Counted from the first letter of the stretch, positions 6,755-14,431 are shown. The stretch: 18,866 nucleotides of DNA from an uncultured Collinsella sp. (GCA_900549345.1 UROC01000034.1:1-18866), one strand, 5' to 3'. Numbers and translations are program-made. Notes: generated by a model from the letters alone, not told the origin.

Positions 6755-8011
6755 CTACTTGTAATACGTCTTGAACAGCTTAAAGTGGCGCAGCTTGGTG
6801 TGCCACATGCGCAGCCAGCGGTTAAAGACAAAGTCGCCCTTCATAAACGATGGGTCGGCGCCCTTGCCTTCCTTGTCCAGGCGATGCACCTTAGCGCGCA
6901 GCTCGGGATCCTTGACGTATTTGTCGACGACGCCCATGGGGACGACCATCCACAGCGCCTCGTCCTGCGCCGTCACAAACTCCGGCTCAAACGGGCGGTT
7001 GAACACATACTCGTCCACCACATACTTGGCAATGTTAAAGCCACTGTTAGTGACGTAGTAGTTGCTGCGGCCCTGGCGCGTGTTGAAATCGAAGAACTTA
7101 AACGAGCCGTCGCGCTCGTCGTACTTAACGTCAAAGTTGGAATAGCCCACAAAGTGAAGGTCCTCGAGCAACTTACGCACGCCGCCCATGAGTTCATCAT
7201 TGGGCTCGGTGATGATACAGGCGTGATTACCGACGCCATGGGGCTGATGCTCCTCGAGCAGCACGTGACCCAGGCACATCATGCGGACCTTGCCGTTGCG
7301 GTCGGAATAGCTGGTGAGCACGCGCATGTACTCGTCGTTGCCGGGTACGCGATCCTGCAAGATCAGATCGTCGGTGTAGCCGCTGGCATACGAATCGCGA
7401 ATGACCTGTTCCAGCTCGGCACGGTCGGCAATCTCATAGGCCTTTTTCTGGCCCTCGAACTCGTGCTGCCACCACATGATGCCGTCAGAAGGCTTCAGAA
7501 TCATCGGGTAAGGAAAATCGATCTGGTCGAGCACTTCGGCAGGCGCCTCACCCTGGGCATTGAGCATCGCCTTGGTAAAGGTAAACGTGTGCGGATAGGG
7601 CACGCCATGCTTCTCGCACAGCTCGTAGAAGATCTCCTTCTTCTGGCACTGCTCAAGCATGCTATAGGGAGCGTAAGGCGCGACGATGTTATCCGCCAAC
7701 TCATGGGCATCCTTGGCCTGAGCCACGAGGGCAACATAGTTGTCGCCACAGCCCACAAGGACAATCGTCTTGTCGGCATGCGCTTGGGCAATGCCGTTGA
7801 CGGTTTTGAGCATCACGGGCATGGTGTCGATATCCACGTTGGGCGTGTAGTCGATAATCTGGCTGCGGTACGCGGGACCCGTCTGATACTTGCCAAAGAC
7901 CAGACTCTTGACCTGGTACTCCTCGTAGAAGGCGCGCGCCACCGAATAGGCGTTGATGTCGCCACCGAGCAGCACGGGAATGAACTCGCGCTCTGTAAAT
8001 TGCAATGCCAT
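6755..8011 (-). CDS. D-aspartate ligase (AslA-like ATP-grasp enzyme)
   Basis: This 418-residue ATP-grasp protein resembles the Enterococcus faecium D-aspartate ligase, which adds D-Asp through its beta-carboxylate to the side-chain amine of the stem-peptide diamino acid. Recalled similarities are EFIPVLLGGDINAYSVARAF at the N-terminus, HFEGQKKA-like FEGQKKAYEI, DLILQDRVPGNDEYMRVL, VRMMCLGHVLLEE, and the late ATP-grasp segment FFDFNTRQGRSNYYVT. The length also fits. The ATG at 8011 has AGGAAG upstream. A racemase gene follows on the same strand, giving a source of D-Asp. I infer a peptidoglycan bridge containing D-Asp on Lys or Orn; Collinsella is, as I remember, reported to have an Asp-containing A4-type wall. 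Another amino-acid ligase role is possible but less supported. Confidence 0.85.
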   Translation of the reverse strand: MALQFTEREFIPVLLGGDINAYSVARAFYEEYQVKSLVFGKYQTGPAYRSQIIDYTPNVDIDTMPVMLKTVNGIAQAHADKTIVLVGCGDNYVALVAQAKDAHELADNIVAPYAPYSMLEQCQKKEIFYELCEKHGVPYPHTFTFTKAMLNAQGEAPAEVLDQIDFPYPMILKPSDGIMWWQHEFEGQKKAYEIADRAELEQVIRDSYASGYTDDLILQDRVPGNDEYMRVLTSYSDRNGKVRMMCLGHVLLEEHQPHGVGNHACIITEPNDELMGGVRKLLEDLHFVGYSNFDVKYDERDGSFKFFDFNTRQGRSNYYVTNSGFNIAKYVVDEYVFNRPFEPEFVTAQDEALWMVVPMGVVDKYVKDPELRAKVHRLDKEGKGADPSFMKGDFVFNRWLRMWHTKLRHFKLFKTYYK

Positions 8012-8067
8012 GGAAACTTCCTATCATGAACTGCCCACACAACGGGCGGTCTTTGCGCAACTGATTT

Positions 8068-8097
8068 ATTCTAGCGTGCCAAGCCGCCGGCGCCCAA
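8068..8097 (-). promoter_or_regulatory. Putative promoter of the D-aspartate ligase gene
   Basis: On the minus strand TTGGGC (8092-8097) and TAGAAT (8068-8073) are separated by 18 bases. The -10 differs from consensus at one position, and the -35 matches the first three bases. The start site would lie about 50 bases before the ATG. Confidence 0.5.
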
Positions 8098-8231
8098 AGC
8101 TCCACCGTATCTATGGCAATCAACGTAATCGTCCAGCACGAAGGCGGCAATCACCTGTGTACGACAACGGGCAATGAACCCACCGTTGTTGTAGGATTCA
8201 ACATGTTGCCCGCCCCGTCGAAAGGTGCACC

Positions 8232-8864
8232 GTGCCCCAGGCTCATCCGATCAACAACCCCATCATTGACGCCGCCAAGCGCGAGCTTGCGGATCGTGCC
8301 CAGACGGCAGCTCCCCTACGCACCGCAAACGATGCTTACAACGGGCCTGCCCGTATCGTCTCAATCAACACGTCGGAGCACAAAGGCACGCGTAAGTCAC
8401 CCGTCGCCGACGGGCACGACACCGTCATAGAGCAATTTGGCCTCGCCTCCGATGCGCACGCCGGGCATTGGCACCGCCAGGTTTCCTTTTTAGCTGCAGA
8501 GTCTATCCAGACGGCTCGGGCGCGCGGGCTCGATGTGAACGAGGGCGACTTTGGCGAGAACTTCACAACCCAGGGAATCAACCTGCTCTCGCTCCCCCTG
8601 GGAACGCAGCTCAAGATTGGCAACGATGTCCTGGTCGAAATCAGTCAGATCGGCAAGGTCTGCCACACCCGCTGTGCCATCTACTATCTCGCCGGCGACT
8701 GCATCTTTCCCCACGAGGGCGTTTTCGGCGTGGTGCTAAAGGGCGGAGAGGTCCATATCGGCGACGATATCCAGGTAGTCAAACTCGGCGACGGCACCTG
8801 TTCGTTCACCCCCGCCGAGGCGCTCGAAGAGATTGAGCAGGCTCGCCAGGAGGGCACGCTGTAG
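8232..8864 (+). CDS. MOSC domain protein
   Basis: The 210-residue product carries a MOSC (molybdenum cofactor sulfurase C-terminal) domain, a sulfur- or metal-sulfur-carrier fold linked with molybdenum cofactor enzymes and other thiol chemistry. The domain covers roughly 35-185: ARIVSINTSEHKGTRKSPV, then GDFGENFTTQGI, then SQIGKVCHTRCAIYYLAGDCIFPHEGVF with the conserved cysteine region. A 30-residue N-terminal extension is unassigned. The start is a GTG at 8232 with AAAGG (8221-8225) six bases upstream. No other molybdenum cofactor gene is in the window, so the substrate is unknown. The gene stands alone between divergently oriented aslA and the coiled-coil protein gene. Confidence 0.85.
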   Translation: MPQAHPINNPIIDAAKRELADRAQTAAPLRTANDAYNGPARIVSINTSEHKGTRKSPVADGHDTVIEQFGLASDAHAGHWHRQVSFLAAESIQTARARGLDVNEGDFGENFTTQGINLLSLPLGTQLKIGNDVLVEISQIGKVCHTRCAIYYLAGDCIFPHEGVFGVVLKGGEVHIGDDIQVVKLGDGTCSFTPAEALEEIEQARQEGTL

Positions 8865-8930
8865 TTGTAAAACCCCACGTTGAGATAGCTTTTACAGCCC
8901 CAAACTCCTCTTAAACAGGCCCCCGTAACG

Positions 8931-9056
8931 TTAAAGTTGAACTCTATGGTTTCTCAACAATTCATCATAACTGCAGGTCAAGGCCAAAGCCTCAAGTTCA
9001 ACTTGACCCTTTGGAACCTTTAAGGTTCAAGTTGAGGTCGAAAGCAGTAGTAGAAT
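8931..9056 (+). promoter_or_regulatory. Cluster of palindromes and promoter upstream of the secreted coiled-coil protein
   Basis: Several related elements occur here: TTAAAGTTGAAC (8931-8942), the perfect palindrome TCAAGTT-C-AACTTGA (8992-9006), the perfect palindrome GAACCTT-T-AAGGTTC (9014-9028), and GGTTCAAGTTGAGG (9024-9037). TCAACTTGACC (8998-9008) and GGTTCAAGTTGA also form an imperfect inverted repeat with each other. TAGAAT (9051-9056) is a good -10 whose -35 (TTCAAG, 9026-9031, spacing 19) falls inside the last element. This suggests operator sites over a promoter. The regulator is unknown. Confidence 0.55.
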
Positions 9057-9098
9057 ACCGTTCGAACCATAACCTACGATTGATTGCAGAGGGACTGG

Positions 9099-10232
9099 AT
9101 GCAGCATTCGAATCATCGCACCGCAGCGCTCATTGCGTCGAAGCCGGCTCGTATCATCACGAGCGCCGCGCTCGCCGTTGCGCTGACGGCCACGCCGATG
9201 CTCTTCCCCGTTGCGGCGTATGCCGCCTCGCAGGCAACGCAGGACCAGCTTTCCGCAGCCCAGCAGAAGATCGAAGCCGCCACGAGCGCCTACAACGACG
9301 CCCGCACCAAACTCGATGACCTGCAAAAGCAGATTGACTCCAATGAGGCAAGCATCGAGGAAATCGAGGCTAAGCTTCCCGAGCAGCAGGCCAAGGCAAG
9401 CTCCGCCATGCGCGATCTGTACAAGTATCAGAAGGGCACCAATCCCATCGTGAGCTTCCTGGTCAACGCGCAGAGCCTGGGTGAGTTCATCACGACCTGC
9501 AAATACACCAACCAGATCACGAGCTCGAGCGTCGACGAGATCGAACAGCTCAATAACATGCAAACCGAACTCGAGCAGAACAAGGCTGAGCTCCAGCAGG
9601 CCAAGTCTCAGCTTGAGGCAGAGCAGAAAAACGCCGAGGATGCGTTGGCTCAGGCCCAGCAGCTCCGCAGCGAGGCACAGGCAAAAGCCGAGCAGGAAAA
9701 TGCCGCCGAGCTTGCCAAGCTTGAGGCCGATAAGGCCGCTGCCGCCGAGAAGCTCTCGGGCGAGGGCGTAAGCGGCAGCAATTCCAGCAGCCAGGCCACC
9801 AACACCAACACCACCATCGACACCACGGTGAACAATGCCAATACCGGTAGCTCCGATTACGATTCGTTCATTAATGAGTGGACGAGCCGCATCGACAATT
9901 ATCTCGCCGGCTCCCCCATGGCAGGCCAGGGCTACAACTTTGCCGTCGCCGCTTGGAATACCGGTGTCGACCCCCGTTGGTCCCCCGCCATCGCCTGCAT
10001 CGAGAGCACCAAGGGTGCTTATTGCGCCAATTCTTACAACGCCTGGGGCTGGAGTGCCCGTGGCGGCGGTTGGCGCAGCTTTGGCAGCTGGAGCGAGGGC
10101 ATCTCCGCTCACGTCGCCTATCTGGGCGCCAACTACGGCTCCACCCTTACCCCAGCAGCGGCCAAAAAGTACTGCCCGCCCACGTGGCAGGACTGGTACA
10201 ACAAAGTCGCCGCTCAGATGAACCGCATCTAA
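9099..10232 (+). CDS. Secreted coiled-coil protein with lysozyme-like C-terminal domain (putative peptidoglycan hydrolase)
   Basis: The 377-residue product has a signal peptide (cleavage predicted near Ala42 in AAYAA). A long coiled coil rich in Gln, Glu, Ala and Lys (about 44-210) resembles the N-terminal region of PcsB/CwlO-type cell-separation proteins. It includes the NPIVSFLVNAQSLGEFITTCKY insert typical of that group. A Ser/Asn/Thr linker (about 213-255) leads to a C-terminal domain (about 265-377) with SPAIACIEST, where Glu302 could be the catalytic acid as in transglycosylase/glucosaminidase folds, and several Trp/Gly residues. The usual NlpC/P60 or CHAP domain is absent. I chose the ATG at 9099 for the GAGGG (9089-9093) upstream; a TTG at 9084 would add five residues. 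Enzymatic activity is inferred. Confidence 0.75.
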   Translation: MQHSNHRTAALIASKPARIITSAALAVALTATPMLFPVAAYAASQATQDQLSAAQQKIEAATSAYNDARTKLDDLQKQIDSNEASIEEIEAKLPEQQAKASSAMRDLYKYQKGTNPIVSFLVNAQSLGEFITTCKYTNQITSSSVDEIEQLNNMQTELEQNKAELQQAKSQLEAEQKNAEDALAQAQQLRSEAQAKAEQENAAELAKLEADKAAAAEKLSGEGVSGSNSSSQATNTNTTIDTTVNNANTGSSDYDSFINEWTSRIDNYLAGSPMAGQGYNFAVAAWNTGVDPRWSPAIACIESTKGAYCANSYNAWGWSARGGGWRSFGSWSEGISAHVAYLGANYGSTLTPAAAKKYCPPTWQDWYNKVAAQMNRI

Positions 10233-10242
10233 GTGCAACTGC

Positions 10243-10266
10243 AAAGGGCCCCAATGGGGCCCTTTT
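10243..10266. terminator. Intrinsic terminator between convergent genes
   Basis: AAAGGGCCCC (10243-10252) pairs perfectly with GGGGCCCTTT (10256-10265) around an AAT loop. TTTTCTTTT follows on the plus strand, while the minus strand has only TTT. It ends the coiled-coil gene and may also serve the convergent kinase gene, whose stop codon is four bases away. Confidence 0.88.
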
Positions 10267-10269
10267 CTT

Positions 10270-11649
10270 TTAGGTAGCGGAGGTATCGACGACGCCGGTC
10301 ACATTGGCAACCGCGACTATGACGATCATGCATAGGAGCAGCACACCCAATGCCTTGAGCCAGAGTTTCGCGAGCTTCTTGCCGCGATAGCTGTCGAGCA
10401 GTGCGAATCGCCGACGAAGACGGCGCTTATCGAGCAGCGCAAAATGCATAAGCACCATAAGGCCATCGACAAAGAAAAAATACTCGATTATGAGAAGCCA
10501 CGTCGGGTAGCTTTGGTTTGCTCCCGTGGGGTGAAAGACGGCAAAGTGACTTCCGGCAAAGAACACAAGCAGCGAGAAGCAGACGAGCGTATTCCAAATA
10601 CGCCCCAGAGACTCCGGAACGCGAGAGAGCAGACCGCATGCAGCGGAGGCGGCGGGCCTAGGAAGCCCTGTGGGGTTCTGGAGCCCTTGGGGCGTCAACA
10701 CCGTCTCCGAGGCCGGAGTACGGACAAGCACAGGCGCAGGAGGCCGCACGGGGCGACTTAGATCGTATGCCGCGCGCGTCGCCCGTCCCAACGCTTCCGC
10801 GCTCGCAAAACGCTTGGCCGGGTCGAGCGCCATCGACATGCAGACGGCATCGGCAAGTGGAGTGGGAATGCCGCGCGCCTCGCATTGCTCGCGCATGTCG
10901 AGCCCTGATTTAGGGTCGACTCCCGTCAAGCAGAAGAACAACAGGGCGCCAAGTGCGTAGACGTCGCTTCGCACGCTCGTCTGCCCAAACCCATACTGCT
11001 CGGGCGGCGCATAGGGCCGTGTCCCAAACTTGACGGTATCGGCATCGGCGCCATCGCGCCATACGCGCGCGATCCCCAAGTCGATAATCACCAGCGATGA
11101 AAACGTCAGGCCGCCATCAGGCGTATAGTTGGCACCTGTCACGATGATATTCGACGGCTTGAGGTCGCGATGGATCACCGGCGCCGACGTCTCCCCCGCC
11201 ATTGCAAAACCGGCGTGGAGCTCGCCCACGGCATCGCATAGGGCAGGATACAATTCACGCGCATAATCGGGGGTAGCCCCCAGACGGTCCACCAGCGCCC
11301 CGAGCGTCTCCCCTTCGATGTATTCCATAACCACGTTAAGCTCGTCGCCCACACGACGACAATCGACGATTCTGGGCAGGTGCTCAAAACGCCTGCCTGC
11401 CCGCTGAGCGGCAAACAGACGCTCGTATGCCCCGCCGATTTGAGCCGAAGCATCGATGCGTTTACGGACAAAGGGGCCGAGCGAACCACCGCCGGTTCCT
11501 TCAAAGTACACAAGCTCGGTTATTTCAACGGACGAGCGCTTAAGTACACGCTCCACGCGATAGCTGTCATCGCGATCGAGCGACGCCAGGTGCTCGGCAA
11601 GCGCTGCGGTCAGCTCATCATCGGAATATGTTGGGGTCTGATTATCCAT
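10270..11649 (-). CDS. Membrane-anchored serine/threonine protein kinase
   Basis: This 459-residue protein has an N-terminal Hanks-type kinase domain (about 30-290) and a membrane C-terminus. The catalytic loop HRDLKPSN has Asp162, the DFG element appears as DLG (Asp190), and the activation segment ends GTRPYAPPEQYG. The Gly-rich loop is atypical (EGTGGGSLG) and the likely ATP lysine lies in FVRKRI. A Pro/Ala linker precedes three hydrophobic helices (about 353-372, 384-406, 433-452), so the kinase faces the cytoplasm. Unlike PknB-type kinases there are no PASTA repeats. I used the ATG at 11649, with GGAGG close upstream; ATGs nine and twelve bases further upstream and a GTG at 11679 are alternatives. 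It probably shares an operon with the two genes upstream of it. Confidence 0.87.
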   Translation of the reverse strand: MDNQTPTYSDDELTAALAEHLASLDRDDSYRVERVLKRSSVEITELVYFEGTGGGSLGPFVRKRIDASAQIGGAYERLFAAQRAGRRFEHLPRIVDCRRVGDELNVVMEYIEGETLGALVDRLGATPDYARELYPALCDAVGELHAGFAMAGETSAPVIHRDLKPSNIIVTGANYTPDGGLTFSSLVIIDLGIARVWRDGADADTVKFGTRPYAPPEQYGFGQTSVRSDVYALGALLFFCLTGVDPKSGLDMREQCEARGIPTPLADAVCMSMALDPAKRFASAEALGRATRAAYDLSRPVRPPAPVLVRTPASETVLTPQGLQNPTGLPRPAASAACGLLSRVPESLGRIWNTLVCFSLLVFFAGSHFAVFHPTGANQSYPTWLLIIEYFFFVDGLMVLMHFALLDKRRLRRRFALLDSYRGKKLAKLWLKALGVLLLCMIVIVAVANVTGVVDTSAT

Positions 11650-11747
11650 AGCCTCCATCATAGCGCAGGGCGCAGACACCCCATGGCATCCGTGCCCCGT
11701 TCGTTTGCATCGTTGTTCGGCAGCTCCGCCGGCTCAGATATCAGCCG

Positions 11748-12170
11748 CTAACTCACCGTCTCCTCGCCAAAGCGATACAGCTCCTCGTTGACCTTTTGGA
11801 GGCTGCACCCGCGATCGATGCAAAAGATGATAATCGCATCGCGGCGGTCCTTACAGTTAAGGACGCTTACCCCGGCAGCCGTCAGCGCACGGTTGGTCTC
11901 TTTGAGCGTCAGCGCCATCGCAAAGGCAATCTGCAGCACCTTATTGCGGCTCGGATGCCGCGCACCGGTAAAGATCTGATAGCCAAAGGTCTCATTGAGA
12001 TCGGCCATACGAACCACGCGTGAGCGCTCCAAGCCCTTTTCCTGCAATAGCTGCTTCAGGTAGTCCGAAAGCGACGGGGCGGCAAAGTCGTGCTCCCTGA
12101 TATAGCCATCGATGTTCGGCGCATCGAGAAGCTCATTGAGCAACTCCTCGGTCAGCTTTTTATCGGGCAT
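11748..12170 (-). CDS. Putative helix-turn-helix protein upstream of the kinase gene
   Basis: The 140-residue product has no catalytic motif. Residues about 32-90 (SLSDYLKQLLQEKGLERSRVVRMADLNETFGYQIFTGARHPSRNKVLQIAFAMALTLKET reads as five short helices; the key run is KGLERSRVVRMADL followed by GYQIFTGARHPSR) look like a divergent XRE/Cro-type DNA-binding fold. The C-terminal part (about 90-140) includes DRRDAIIIFCIDRGCSLQKVNEEL. The ATG at 12170 follows GGAGG with nine bases spacing. It lies 32 bases after the FxLYD gene and 98 bases before the kinase gene on the same strand. It might be a regulator or a substrate of the kinase. Function is inferred from fold resemblance only. Confidence 0.65.
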   Translation of the reverse strand: MPDKKLTEELLNELLDAPNIDGYIREHDFAAPSLSDYLKQLLQEKGLERSRVVRMADLNETFGYQIFTGARHPSRNKVLQIAFAMALTLKETNRALTAAGVSVLNCKDRRDAIIIFCIDRGCSLQKVNEELYRFGEETVS

Positions 12171-12202
12171 ACGACTTCACCTCCCCCAGTGCATGCAACA
12201 TG

Positions 12203-12646
12203 CTAGAAACCGCTTACGTCCGAACGCTCCCAGCTAGCAACCTGGTCGGGAGACACCGTACCCAGCGCCTCGAACTTCCAGGAGCCGCCCGCCTTCAGAT
12301 GATTGGTGTTTGCAAGAGCCGTTCCAACCTGGTTGCCATCGGCATCATACAGAACATACTCAATCTGAATGTAGCTCTTTTCCTTGTCCGTGTTATTGGT
12401 CAGCGTGCCCGTGATCTTATAGGCAAACTGATTGGAGGTGTCTTCAGCCTCGTCAGCAATGGTATACGGTTCTTGCGGTTCTTTTTGCTCCTCAGCCTGC
12501 TGTGTCGTCTCGGCAGGTTTTGCCGAATCGCTCGCAGACGAATCGGTTGAATTGCCACCCATAGAGCCCACGGCACCGACGATAACCAGCACCACGATGA
12601 CGCCTAGGACAATCTTGCCGATCGGCTTCTTTCCCTCTTTTGCCAT
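12203..12646 (-). CDS. Membrane-anchored FxLYD domain protein
   Basis: The 147-residue product has a short basic N-terminus, one membrane helix (about 10-28) and an acidic, Ser/Gln/Glu-rich linker (about 30-65). An extracellular FxLYD-type beta domain follows (about 70-140), with FAYKITGTLTNNTDKEKSY, the YVLYDADGNQVGTA signature, and a late LKAGGSWKFEALG. This domain is common in surface proteins of Gram-positive bacteria and has no known enzymatic role. The ATG at 12646 follows AGGAAGGA six bases upstream, but that site lies inside a perfect 14-bp hairpin stem. It is the first gene of the probable FxLYD-HTH-kinase operon, so it could be a sensor or partner of the kinase; that is inference. 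Confidence 0.78.
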   Translation of the reverse strand: MAKEGKKPIGKIVLGVIVVLVIVGAVGSMGGNSTDSSASDSAKPAETTQQAEEQKEPQEPYTIADEAEDTSNQFAYKITGTLTNNTDKEKSYIQIEYVLYDADGNQVGTALANTNHLKAGGSWKFEALGTVSPDQVASWERSDVSGF

Positions 12647-12651
12647 TATTC

Positions 12652-12705
12652 ATCCTTCCTACGATCCGGCTACCGTGCCGGCACACAGCACATCGTAGGA
12701 AGGAT
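12652..12705 (-). promoter_or_regulatory. Hairpin sequestering the ribosome-binding site of the FxLYD gene
   Basis: ATCCTTCCTACGAT (12652-12665) and ATCGTAGGAAGGAT (12692-12705) are perfect reverse complements over 14 bp. In the minus-strand mRNA the 3' arm contains the whole Shine-Dalgarno AGGAAGGA, six bases before the ATG. An inner CCGGC/GCCGG stem (12666-12670 with 12677-12681) lies in the loop. The arrangement suggests translational control, such as a thermosensor or ligand/protein-operated switch. A DNA operator is the alternative. Confidence 0.7.
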
Positions 12706-12810
12706 TGAATTTGAATTCATTAGCTGAGAGCTAAGGTTGCGGTAAACGGCCAATGCAGCTATCCAGACGCCGAGCAAACGCACTTTGCGTGACCGTCTGC
12801 TGGCAGCGCA
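12706..12810. other. Structured intergenic region
   Basis: No gene is visible. It contains the small palindrome TTAGCT-GAG-AGCTAA (12720-12734). It also holds a nested structure: CAGACG (12764-12769) with CGTCTG (12794-12799), enclosing ACGCA-CTT-TGCGT (12778-12790). The second could be a weak terminator for the small membrane protein gene, although it has no T-run. The promoter of the FxLYD operon should lie here; I could not pick it confidently. Confidence 0.45.
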
Positions 12811-13134
12811 TCAACCCACCGTGACGGATTTCCCGGTAAAGGCACTGATCATCATTAGGACAAAGAACACCAGGTAGCTGATGCTCAATAGGTACGCAAT
12901 GATCAGGAAGACGACCCAGCCGACATTGGTCTTACCGTCGGCGCGGCGCTGCTCGCGAGAACGGCACAGCCAGACCGTCACGCCGATGGCGGTGATAAAC
13001 AGTACGAGTGCCGCCGCAGCCAGCCCAGCAAACACAAACATCACGCCAATGCTCACAGCGATGACCGGAAGCAGCAGCAAACCGCATCCGCATCCACCCG
13101 GACTATATACGGCAGACTGTCGGCGTCGTTCCAT
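12811..13134 (-). CDS. Small hydrophobic membrane protein of unknown function
   Basis: The 107-residue product has a basic N-terminus with a GGCGCG turn, a long hydrophobic stretch (about 18-58, probably two helices), a charged loop (CRSREQRRADGKTNVG, about 58-73) and another hydrophobic stretch (about 74-100, one or two helices). I recognise no family. The ATG at 13134 follows GGAG six bases upstream, and lies three bases after the stop codon of the M20 gene; a GTG at 13140 would overlap it. This tight spacing suggests translational coupling with the M20 amidohydrolase. Confidence 0.65.
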   Translation of the reverse strand: MERRRQSAVYSPGGCGCGLLLLPVIAVSIGVMFVFAGLAAAALVLFITAIGVTVWLCRSREQRRADGKTNVGWVVFLIIAYLLSISYLVFFVLMMISAFTGKSVTVG

Positions 13135-13136
13135 CG

Positions 13137-14324
13137 TCACTCCAAGCCAAGCAATCGTTTGTAGACATCGAGGCCTTTGAGTAGGATTTCCTCGTCAAAG
13201 AGCATGGTATCAGTGTGAAGGGCGCTCGTGGCATAGGCGGGACAGCCATCCGAATCGATCGGATTATCTTGTCCCTCCGGCACGCCCGTACCCAGGAGGA
13301 AGAACACGCCTGGCAGATGGCGCTGATAGAAAGCGAAGTCCTCGGCAATCAGCAAAGGCTCATCCACGAGTTGCAGCTCGGACAAGACAGGCGCAATGTG
13401 GGCGAACAGCTCGGGGTCGTTATCGACTGGCGGATAGCCCTCGGCAAAATTGAGATCGTACGTGCAGCCCGTTGCGGTGCACGCCTCGTCGAGCGCACGG
13501 CGCACACCCTCGCGCGCACGGTCGAACATGGCGTCCGTAAACACACGCAAGCTACCGGCGACATGGGCCTCCCCCGCTACCGCATTGCAGACGGTGCCGG
13601 CCTGCAACAGGCCGAACTTACCAATGCAGGGCTCGTCGACACCCAACTCGTCCATGAGTTCGCGCTCGGAAACCAAGAACTTGGCAGCCGCCAGCGCCGC
13701 ATCGTGCGACTCCTCGACCGGAACGCCATAGGTCTTAGCGATATGGATGCTCGTCCCGTGAATATGAATGTGCATCTCACTCGAACGCGCCAGCAGCGGA
13801 CCGGAACAGCTCGCCAACGTGCCGGCGGGCAAATCGGGCCATACGTGGAAGCCGAAGATGCGATCCGCCCCGTAGCGCTCGAACACGCCGCTCTCGCACA
13901 CCGTCTTGGCACCACCGGTCGTTTCCTCGGCCGGCTGGAACACAAAGAGAGCGTTGCGCCTCATGGCGCCCGGCTGTTCGCGAATCGTACGGTCGACATA
14001 CGTCGCGGCGGCAAGCGCCATGGCCATGTGTCCGTCATGTCCGCAAGCGTGCATCTTGCCGGGATGGGTCGAGGCAAAGGCCGCTCCCGTCGCCTCCGCG
14101 ATGGGCAGCGCATCCATATCGGCGCGAATCGCCGTGGCATGCGCGGCATCAACGCCGGCGTCGAAGAAAGCACAGACGCAGCTGGGGCACGGATGGGTCA
14201 CTTCGCAGGTGAGCGGTGCCAGCACGCCCTCGATATAGGCAATGGTTTGCGGAAGATCGAAATCGAGCTCCGGAATGCGATGGAGATCGCGGCGATAGCG
14301 ACGGAGTTCTTGGAGCTCGGTCAT
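13137..14324 (-). CDS. M20 family amidohydrolase, probable N-acetyl-diaminopimelate deacetylase
   Basis: This 395-residue enzyme belongs to the M20D metal-dependent amidohydrolases that remove acyl groups from amino acids. Visible marks are ADMDALP (68-74), the metal site MHACGHDGH (Cys94, His96, His99), and FQPAEE with Glu133/Glu134. Family members include hippurate hydrolases, N-acyl-amino-acid deacylases and N-acetyl-diaminopimelate deacetylase. The divergent neighbouring operon encodes DapH, which makes the N-acetylated intermediates, so deacetylation of N-acetyl-LL-diaminopimelate is the most likely role. I chose the ATG at 14324 because AAGGGA lies just upstream and the family N-terminus (ELQELRRYRRDLHRIPEL) starts there; the frame continues open upstream without support. 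Alternative substrates cannot be excluded. Confidence 0.83.
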   Translation of the reverse strand: MTELQELRRYRRDLHRIPELDFDLPQTIAYIEGVLAPLTCEVTHPCPSCVCAFFDAGVDAAHATAIRADMDALPIAEATGAAFASTHPGKMHACGHDGHMAMALAAATYVDRTIREQPGAMRRNALFVFQPAEETTGGAKTVCESGVFERYGADRIFGFHVWPDLPAGTLASCSGPLLARSSEMHIHIHGTSIHIAKTYGVPVEESHDAALAAAKFLVSERELMDELGVDEPCIGKFGLLQAGTVCNAVAGEAHVAGSLRVFTDAMFDRAREGVRRALDEACTATGCTYDLNFAEGYPPVDNDPELFAHIAPVLSELQLVDEPLLIAEDFAFYQRHLPGVFFLLGTGVPEGQDNPIDSDGCPAYATSALHTDTMLFDEEILLKGLDVYKRLLGLE

Positions 14325-14431
14325 AGAGGATCCCTTCGTGAGGCACATCTGTTGCAACTTATTGTGATACAGGATTGTGGCGCACATGTTTCCAGCATAT
14401 CCCTGCATTTTTTAAACGTTATATACGAATA

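Noticed and set aside
6437..8029. 530-codon plus-strand frame opposite the racemase and ligase genes
   Set aside because: The minus strand carries two well-conserved enzymes with good starts; the opposite frame spans both and the gap between them, as shadows do.
8113..8231. Start of a plus-strand frame with three GGCAATSA repeats before the MOSC gene
   Set aside because: The frame continues into the MOSC gene out of register, with no domain. The repeats are short and could be chance; a molybdenum-cofactor riboswitch was considered but I could not match its core.
8865..8896. TTGTAAAA...TTTTACA inverted repeat after the MOSC gene as a terminator
   Set aside because: The 7-bp stem is AT-only with a 17-base loop and has no T-run after it, so it is too weak to call.
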